A stretch of DNA of 11,495 nt from Candidatus Kaiserbacteria bacterium. Its GTDB lineage: Bacteria; Patescibacteriota; Minisyncoccia; Phycocordibacterales; Phycocordibacteraceae. Position numbers and translations under genes: made by a program. Shown here piece by piece: positions 7,311 to 11,495 of this stretch; position 1 is the stretch's first letter; the number at the start of each line of letters is the position of its first letter. The notes under the pieces are model-generated. The model had not been told where the DNA came from. It worked only from the letters and a program-made list of their open reading frames with translations, and ran no database searches. The stretch covers positions 1 to 11,495 of the forward strand of contig DRJB01000040.1 of NCBI GenBank assembly GCA_011052355.1. The letters are read 5' to 3'.

Positions 7311-7316
7311 TATACT
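7311..7316 (+). promoter_or_regulatory. -10 box six bases from the start of the 697-residue gene
   Basis: TATACT ends 6 nt before ATG 7323, so the transcript should begin at the start codon itself (leaderless). TTACTATATAG directly upstream also occurs in front of ftsH. No -35 consensus is evident. Confidence 0.5.
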
Positions 7317-7322
7317 AAATAT

Positions 7323-9416
7323 ATGCGCGAAAAATCGCCACAAAAAGAAAAAAATACAAATACGCATGAGAAAATTATTATTCATACTCGTGAAGAAAGA
7401 TCATCGGCGCGCACCAATGAAAAAGAATCGTATGTAAGCAGGAGGTCTCATGCAAAAGTGGAATCTCCGGAAAGAATTCGTATGCGTGAAGATGTCTCTG
7501 ATATGAGAGCGAAAATGCTGGTTGCCGAGTCTGCATATTTGCGCGCGGTACGACTTGGTGGCAAGGGGCGTTCAACAGGATTGCACAAAGGTCGCGCGGA
7601 AGAATTGCGCAACGCATATGATCAAGCTCGTGCCGATTTTTCAAACAAAGTAAACGAATCCGTGTCGTCGCGTTTGAACGAGAACAGGCGTGGTATGGCG
7701 TTTACCATGCAAGATGAATCCGGGAAAACCGTTACTAAAAAAGTTGCTTACACGAAAGCGCAAAAAGAAGAAGTGGAGCGCAGATATAGCAGTATGGTGC
7801 TTACGCGCGATACTGTTGACCGCGCACATCGCAAAAGGATGGAGATATTGCCGGAGCGTGAGCGTAATCCATTCAAAAAAGTTCTAGGATGGTATGTGCG
7901 CGCAAACAGTCGCATGGAAGCAAAAATAGCGAGATTCATAACGCGAAGAGCATATGATTATTTGCCGGAAGTGGAAAAGATTAAGAAACAAAAGACTGCG
8001 CGGAGAATTGCACGTGGGTTGCGTATTCTCACTTTCGCCGGTATTGGTGTTGCCACCGGTCTTGTTGCTTCTGTTGGTAGTTATATCATTCGTTCAATAG
8101 TTGGAATTTCCGCGGGTACGTACGGCGCAAAGAACAGGGGAAAACATTTCATGCACACCAAAGGTGCCGATCGCGCGCAACGTCTTGCAAATGCGCGCGA
8201 AAATATTGACACAGTCTCGGCTACCTCTATGAGAGAATTAGATGTTGCATATGAGAAGGGCTCACAGAAGTCTCTTGAAAAAAGCCGTAGCTGGCGCGAA
8301 ATGTTCACCGCGGTTATTTTAGGTGCGGGTGTTTCAATTGGAACCGCGGACATGCTCAGTGCATTGCCATCAGTTGATGCGGTTGGAAGTGGTGTTTTCC
8401 GATTGCAATCGGCGACACGCGGCATGTCTACATCGTTGGCAGAAGAGATACATAGCGCAAATTCAGCGGTGTCATATGGTACTGAAAAGCTTTTGACAGA
8501 TGTGTACAAGGCGGGTTTTTCTCACGCCCCGCATAATGCGTTTGATGCATTGCCCGCCACATCCGCATCACATGGGGCAACTGAAACAGTCGGTGCGTTG
8601 GCAAAGCATTCTTCAGTTGCACATGGGGCGGTTGCCGATAGCGCTCCGGTGCATGGGCTTGCAGCCGGAGCCCACACCGCCGCCGAAGGTGGCGGTGTGG
8701 GCTCCGGCGTACCGTCGCAAACATTCAAACCATACCAAACAGGACCGGATACGACAGTTGCCTTTCCGCTTACGGCGCACATTGCTCCGCATGGCGAAAA
8801 TGTTGTAGCATCGCACGGAGCAATCGCGGCAGAGCATGGAGTAACCTCACCTCACGCACACATTCCGCAAGGTGCCGGACTATACATGGAAAACATGTCG
8901 GGTTCAAACGTCATTGCCCAATTGCATAGTGAGCTTGGGAAATACGTAAGTCATCCCATATCTGAGATATTGTATGGGAAAAATATCCCATCGCTTTCAA
9001 AAGTGCATGAGCAAATTGTCGCTGTCGTTTCAAAGTCCGGTGTTGGACCTTCCAACAATGAAACAGTAGCGCAGTTCCTCACGCACGCACAAGAAAGTAT
9101 TGCCGCGCACGCTTCACATGCAGAACATCTTATCGGTATGCATAACCTGAATATTCCAACGCATCAGACTTATTTATATGAGACTGCGCAGGGGAAAATT
9201 GTTTGTTTTGGCGGGAGCTTTGATGCACGCTCAATGATAGCGTATGAATATCTTGGCAGCCATCACGGCGCACATATTTTGCTTGAGGGTGCGCACAATA
9301 CTTCCGTGGTAGATATGTCCTCCACCGGTTCGTCTATTGCTGAGCGAATGGGTACTTCTTTGCGTACGGGCACATTTATTTCGCCTTCACAATTTACTAC
9401 ACGTGTAAATCTTTAA
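7323..9416 (+). CDS. Uncharacterised His-rich membrane protein (697 residues)
   Basis: I do not recognise this protein. Residues 1-230 are very basic and charged with predicted long helices and no signal peptide. Hydrophobic segments follow at about 233-268 (possibly two helices, LTFAGIGVATGLVASVGSYI onward) and about 327-347 (FTAVILGAGVSIGTADML). Residues about 380-520 are low-complexity, rich in Ala, Gly, Ser and His, with repeated HG motifs (SHGATE, AHGAVA, VHGLAA, PHGENV, SHGAIA, EHGVTS). The C-terminal part (about 525-697) looks more globular and has the protein's only Cys (628). The likely topology is a basic cytosolic domain, a membrane hairpin, then a linker and C-terminal domain whose side is unclear. 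It starts 80 nt after the ATPase gene with a TATACT box six bases before the ATG, so a leaderless mRNA is likely. The position suggests a membrane partner of the ATPase; that is inference only. Confidence 0.85.
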   Translation: MREKSPQKEKNTNTHEKIIIHTREERSSARTNEKESYVSRRSHAKVESPERIRMREDVSDMRAKMLVAESAYLRAVRLGGKGRSTGLHKGRAEELRNAYDQARADFSNKVNESVSSRLNENRRGMAFTMQDESGKTVTKKVAYTKAQKEEVERRYSSMVLTRDTVDRAHRKRMEILPERERNPFKKVLGWYVRANSRMEAKIARFITRRAYDYLPEVEKIKKQKTARRIARGLRILTFAGIGVATGLVASVGSYIIRSIVGISAGTYGAKNRGKHFMHTKGADRAQRLANARENIDTVSATSMRELDVAYEKGSQKSLEKSRSWREMFTAVILGAGVSIGTADMLSALPSVDAVGSGVFRLQSATRGMSTSLAEEIHSANSAVSYGTEKLLTDVYKAGFSHAPHNAFDALPATSASHGATETVGALAKHSSVAHGAVADSAPVHGLAAGAHTAAEGGGVGSGVPSQTFKPYQTGPDTTVAFPLTAHIAPHGENVVASHGAIAAEHGVTSPHAHIPQGAGLYMENMSGSNVIAQLHSELGKYVSHPISEILYGKNIPSLSKVHEQIVAVVSKSGVGPSNNETVAQFLTHAQESIAAHASHAEHLIGMHNLNIPTHQTYLYETAQGKIVCFGGSFDARSMIAYEYLGSHHGAHILLEGAHNTSVVDMSSTGSSIAERMGTSLRTGTFISPSQFTTRVNL
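8664..8708. repeat. Long GC-rich inverted repeat inside the His-rich gene
   Basis: Perfect 18-bp arms (8664-8681 starting GCCGGAGCCCAC, 8691-8708 ending GGGCTCCGGC) enclose GCCGAAGGT, which can itself add one G.U and two C-G pairs around a GAA loop. It encodes the linker AGAHTAAEGGGVGSG within the low-complexity region. It sits mid-gene, so any strong effect on transcription or translation would affect full-length protein yield. Confidence 0.94.
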
Positions 9417-9427
9417 TTATATTCAAC

Positions 9428-9751
9428 ATGAACACACACTCATCGTACAGCTCACTTATTGACATGGTTGTTTCCACTTCACACATGGAAGAGTACACCC
9501 CCCAGCAACAAGAACAACTTCTTGATAGGTTTTCTGCTATACTGTTTGAGGATCTCATGATGCGCTTTATATTGCATATGTCATCGTCCGTGCGTACTGA
9601 ATTTTATTCGCTGTTAGACCAAGACATTTCCGAGAAAAAGCTGATGTCATTCATACAAAAACATGTGCAGGATGTTGATGGGGCAACAAAAGAAGCGCTT
9701 GAGGATTTCACACAAGAAATTTCCACATTGAGCGAACATGAGGTACACTAA
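9428..9751 (+). CDS. Small protein, DUF5663-like
   Basis: A 107-residue protein, mostly helical and acidic, with no transmembrane segment or signal peptide. The central pattern TPQQQEQLLDRFSAILFEDLMMRFILHMS followed by LDQDISEKKLMSFI resembles the small DUF5663 proteins common in CPR genomes: an amphipathic helix with acidic/Gln heptads, then a short helix ending in an acidic-Leu motif. I recall the family from memory and could not search it; its function is unknown. The gene begins 11 nt after the stop of the His-rich membrane protein gene, so the two are very likely co-transcribed. There is no Shine-Dalgarno. TATATT (9418-9423) stands close upstream but is poorly placed for a -10. Confidence 0.8.
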   Translation: MNTHSSYSSLIDMVVSTSHMEEYTPQQQEQLLDRFSAILFEDLMMRFILHMSSSVRTEFYSLLDQDISEKKLMSFIQKHVQDVDGATKEALEDFTQEISTLSEHEVH

Positions 9752-9784
9752 CGTTATATATTTTAATTTTTTTAAATCAATACT

Positions 9785-10342
9785 ATGAATAATACTTCTA
9801 TTGCCACTAGTATCGCAGTCGCGATTGCACTTATTGTCGTTATCATTTCATTTTTCTTCGGTATAAATATCTTTTCACTTTTTTCTTCCGCCCCGCCATC
9901 TTCAGCGCGGACAGAAACAACTTCAGTACCAACAACAAAGACAATTGTGAGAAAATCATCTGTAGTGAAAAAGTCATCCGTTACTTCAGAAACTCTCCCG
10001 GTGATTAAAAAACTTTCATTCACTGATACCGTTGTGGGTTCCGGTGCGGTTGCAAAAGACGGTGATACCGTTTCTGTTCAATATATCGGGAAATTAACCG
10101 ATGGAAAAGTTTTTGACTCTTCCGCAGCGCATGGTGACAAACCATTCTCATTCGTGCTTGGTGCCGGACGGGTTATTAAGGGCTGGGATGAAGGGCTTGT
10201 GGGTATGAAGGTTGGGGGAACACGCCTCTTGGCTATTCCGCCGGCACTTGGATATGGCAATCGCGCTTTCGGTCCCATTCCGGCAAATGCATCACTCATT
10301 TTTGAAGTGAAGCTTTTGAATGTTGTCGCTCCTAAAAAATAA
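9785..10342 (+). CDS. Membrane-anchored FKBP-type peptidyl-prolyl cis-trans isomerase
   Basis: FKBP enzymes speed cis-trans isomerisation of Xaa-Pro bonds and help proteins fold. Here residues 8-33 form a hydrophobic anchor (SIAVAIALIVVIISFFFGI), residues 34-75 a Ser/Thr/Lys-rich linker, and residues 78-182 a single FKBP domain. Conserved site residues are visible: VQYIGKLTDGKVFDSS (98-113, Tyr, Phe and Asp of the pocket), FSFVLGAGRVIKGWDEGL (121-138, Val-Ile and the pocket Trp), PPALGYGNR (152-160, Tyr) and IPANASLIFEVKLL (165-178). There is no Cys after the anchor, so it is not a lipoprotein. The domain probably faces outside the membrane. The upstream gap is 33 nt and AT-rich, with no Shine-Dalgarno; the gene may be read with the two preceding genes. 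The 92-nt gap to tgt holds only tgt's -10 box. Confidence 0.94.
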   Translation: MNNTSIATSIAVAIALIVVIISFFFGINIFSLFSSAPPSSARTETTSVPTTKTIVRKSSVVKKSSVTSETLPVIKKLSFTDTVVGSGAVAKDGDTVSVQYIGKLTDGKVFDSSAAHGDKPFSFVLGAGRVIKGWDEGLVGMKVGGTRLLAIPPALGYGNRAFGPIPANASLIFEVKLLNVVAPKK

Positions 10343-10405
10343 TCATCGCACAACAAGCAACACAGTATCTTAACTTTCAGAGTTATTGGAAAATAAATAA
10401 GGCAA

Positions 10406-10411
10406 TATACT
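10406..10411 (+). promoter_or_regulatory. tgt -10 box
   Basis: TATACT lies 23 nt before ATG 10435, with TTATTG exactly 17 nt upstream as a weak -35. This gives tgt a leader of roughly 15 nt, unlike the leaderless genes here. The AGG at 10420-10422 is too far from the ATG to be a good Shine-Dalgarno. Confidence 0.5.
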
Positions 10412-10434
10412 AATTTTCCAGGTACTCTTTCTTT

Positions 10435-11495
10435 ATGGACAATTTCTTTTCTATTGAAGCGCGCGCCTTCGGCGCGCGCGCAGGAATTTTAAAAACACCG
10501 CACGGTACAATACAAACACCCGGCTTTGTGCCAGTAGCGACGCAAGCGAGTGTTAAGGGCGTATCTCCACAGGCAATGTTGGCTATTGGCGCGCAAGTGC
10601 TTCTTGCAAATACATATCATTTATATTTACGTCCCGGATATGAGATAGTTCGTGAGGGAGGTGGTGTTGGTGCATTTATGAACTGGAACGGGCCAACCAT
10701 AACCGACTCTGGCGGGTTTCAAGTATTTTCACTTGGAGCGGCATTTGGAAAAAACATCACAAAAATATCACATGGACTTGAAATGTCAAATAAACAAGCG
10801 GTTTCTGTGTATGATGAAAGCGTCGCAAGCCAGCATGGACAGCTGGCGATTATTGATGAAGAAGGAGTAACATTTACATCGCATTTGGATGGAGCGTTGC
10901 ACCGCTTTACTCCGGAGCGTTCAGTTGAGATTCAGCATGCTCTTGGGGCGGATATATTTTTTGCATTTGATGAATGTACGGCGCCAACCGATGGGTACGA
11001 ATACCAGCGTAGTGCAATGGAACGCACGCACAGGTGGGCAATGCGCTCACTTGCCACACATCGACGCAATTTATCCGCAAGAAAAACGCAGGCAATTTTT
11101 GGCATCGTTCAAGGTGGGCGTTTTGAGGATTTACGTAAAGAAAGCGCGAAGGAAATAGCCTCAATGGGTTTTGATGGGTTTGGCATAGGCGGTTCGTTTG
11201 GGAAAGAAGATATGCATGGCACGTTGCAAGCGGCGGTTGAAGAGCTACCGCAAGAAAAACCGCGCCATTTTCTTGGTATTGGCGAGCCTGGGGATATATT
11301 GCTTGGTATTGAAAATGGAATGGATTTATTTGACTGTGTCGCAGCGACGCGGCAAGGAAGACACGGAACGATATATACGCGTCACGGACTTATTCATCTT
11401 ACAAACAATCGGTACAAAAATGATTTTACCGCGCTTGACCCGGAAATGATTGTGCCCGGTACCGAGGGTTTTACTCGTGCGTATGTAGCACATCT
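10435..11495 (+). CDS. tgt: tRNA-guanine transglycosylase (Tgt), C-terminus off the window
   Basis: Tgt swaps guanine 34 of GUN anticodons (Tyr, His, Asn, Asp tRNAs) for preQ1 or queuine. The frame is open from ATG 10435 to the window edge (353 codons). Visible: FVPVATQASVKGV (31-43), NTYHLYLRPG (59-68), catalytic base D91 in TDSGGFQVFSL, TFTSHLDGALHRFTPERS (146-163), FDECT (178-182) with the substrate-binding Asp and Cys, GIVQGG (223-228), HFLGIGEPGD (278-287) and nucleophile D300 in LFDCVAATR. The zinc-binding CxCxxC motif would lie beyond the edge. Two departures from the bacterial norm: GGLAVGE reads GGSFGKE (252-258), and DCVLPTR reads DCVAATR. A GC-rich inverted repeat is in codons 9-15. 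The gene has its own -10 box. Confidence 0.95.
   Translation, partial: MDNFFSIEARAFGARAGILKTPHGTIQTPGFVPVATQASVKGVSPQAMLAIGAQVLLANTYHLYLRPGYEIVREGGGVGAFMNWNGPTITDSGGFQVFSLGAAFGKNITKISHGLEMSNKQAVSVYDESVASQHGQLAIIDEEGVTFTSHLDGALHRFTPERSVEIQHALGADIFFAFDECTAPTDGYEYQRSAMERTHRWAMRSLATHRRNLSARKTQAIFGIVQGGRFEDLRKESAKEIASMGFDGFGIGGSFGKEDMHGTLQAAVEELPQEKPRHFLGIGEPGDILLGIENGMDLFDCVAATRQGRHGTIYTRHGLIHLTNNRYKNDFTALDPEMIVPGTEGFTRAYVAH
10459..10479. repeat. GCGC-rich inverted repeat near the tgt start
   Basis: Arms GCGCGCGCC (10459-10467) and GGCGCGCGC (10471-10479) enclose TTC. It encodes ARAFGARA, close to the DGRARRG segment found at this point in other Tgt proteins, so part of it is explained by protein sequence. 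It lies 22 nt after the ATG and could hinder ribosome entry. Confidence 0.75.

Noticed and set aside
8460..8660. Short repeats around CATGGGGC that might be a CRISPR or tandem array
   Set aside because: The spacing is irregular and the repeats are short; they follow from repeated His-Gly-Ala codons in the reading frame.
7378..8837. Several overlapping open frames on both strands within 7323-9416
   Set aside because: They are shadows of the 697-residue gene, helped by its GC-rich repetitive stretch. None has a plausible start context or a recognisable family.
9755..9780. T-rich stretch after the 107-residue gene as a terminator
   Set aside because: No GC-rich hairpin stands before the T-run, so it is just AT-rich intergenic sequence.
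10371..10385. TAACT-TTCAG-AGTTA hairpin downstream of the FKBP gene
   Set aside because: Only five mostly A-T pairs and no U-run; expected by chance.

Overview
The window looks like a piece of a small-genome bacterial chromosome, most likely from the Candidate Phyla Radiation (Patescibacteria, Parcubacteria-like). The reasons are a compact gene set, almost no Shine-Dalgarno sequences, several start codons set directly behind a TATACT-type -10 box, a small protein resembling the DUF5663 family, and a large TraG/VirD4/HerA-like ATPase next to a membrane protein I cannot assign. UGA is a normal stop (end of the ATPase gene), so this is not a lineage that recodes UGA. The lineage is an inference from gene style; no 16S rRNA is present.

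Layout. Minus strand, positions 1-2176, in order of transcription: smpB, then ssrA (tmRNA), then purD, which runs off the left edge. SmpB and tmRNA are the two partners of trans-translation, and the purD start lies almost directly behind the tmRNA 3' end. A divergent intergenic region (2177-2381) carries a perfect 52-bp palindrome. The plus strand then reads: ftsH (membrane AAA protease), a 926-residue P-loop ATPase, a 697-residue His-rich membrane protein of unknown function, a 107-residue small protein, a membrane-anchored FKBP-type prolyl isomerase, and tgt (tRNA-guanine transglycosylase), which runs off the right edge.

How the genes may work together. smpB, ssrA and ftsH form a protein quality-control group: stalled ribosomes are rescued by SmpB-tmRNA, and FtsH is a protease known in other bacteria to degrade SsrA-tagged proteins and proteins with nonpolar C-terminal tails. 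The predicted tag is long (25 residues) and ends in a nonpolar ATVAV. The ATPase, the 697-residue protein and the 107-residue protein are the best candidates for an uncharacterised system: a cytosolic motor next to a membrane-spanning partner, closely spaced. The FKBP protein looks like an extracytoplasmic folding factor. PurD and Tgt are ordinary metabolic and tRNA-modification enzymes.

The most unusual structural feature is a set of long, perfect, GC-rich inverted repeats. One lies between divergent promoters. Three (14-18 bp arms) lie in frame inside coding sequence, each in a Gly/Ala/Ser-rich stretch of its protein: the FtsH tail, the ATPase N-terminus and the middle of the 697-residue protein. 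None is followed by a U-run, so they are not ordinary terminators. There are no CRISPR arrays, transposases, tRNAs or rRNAs, and no gene-free stretch longer than about 300 bases apart from the tmRNA itself.
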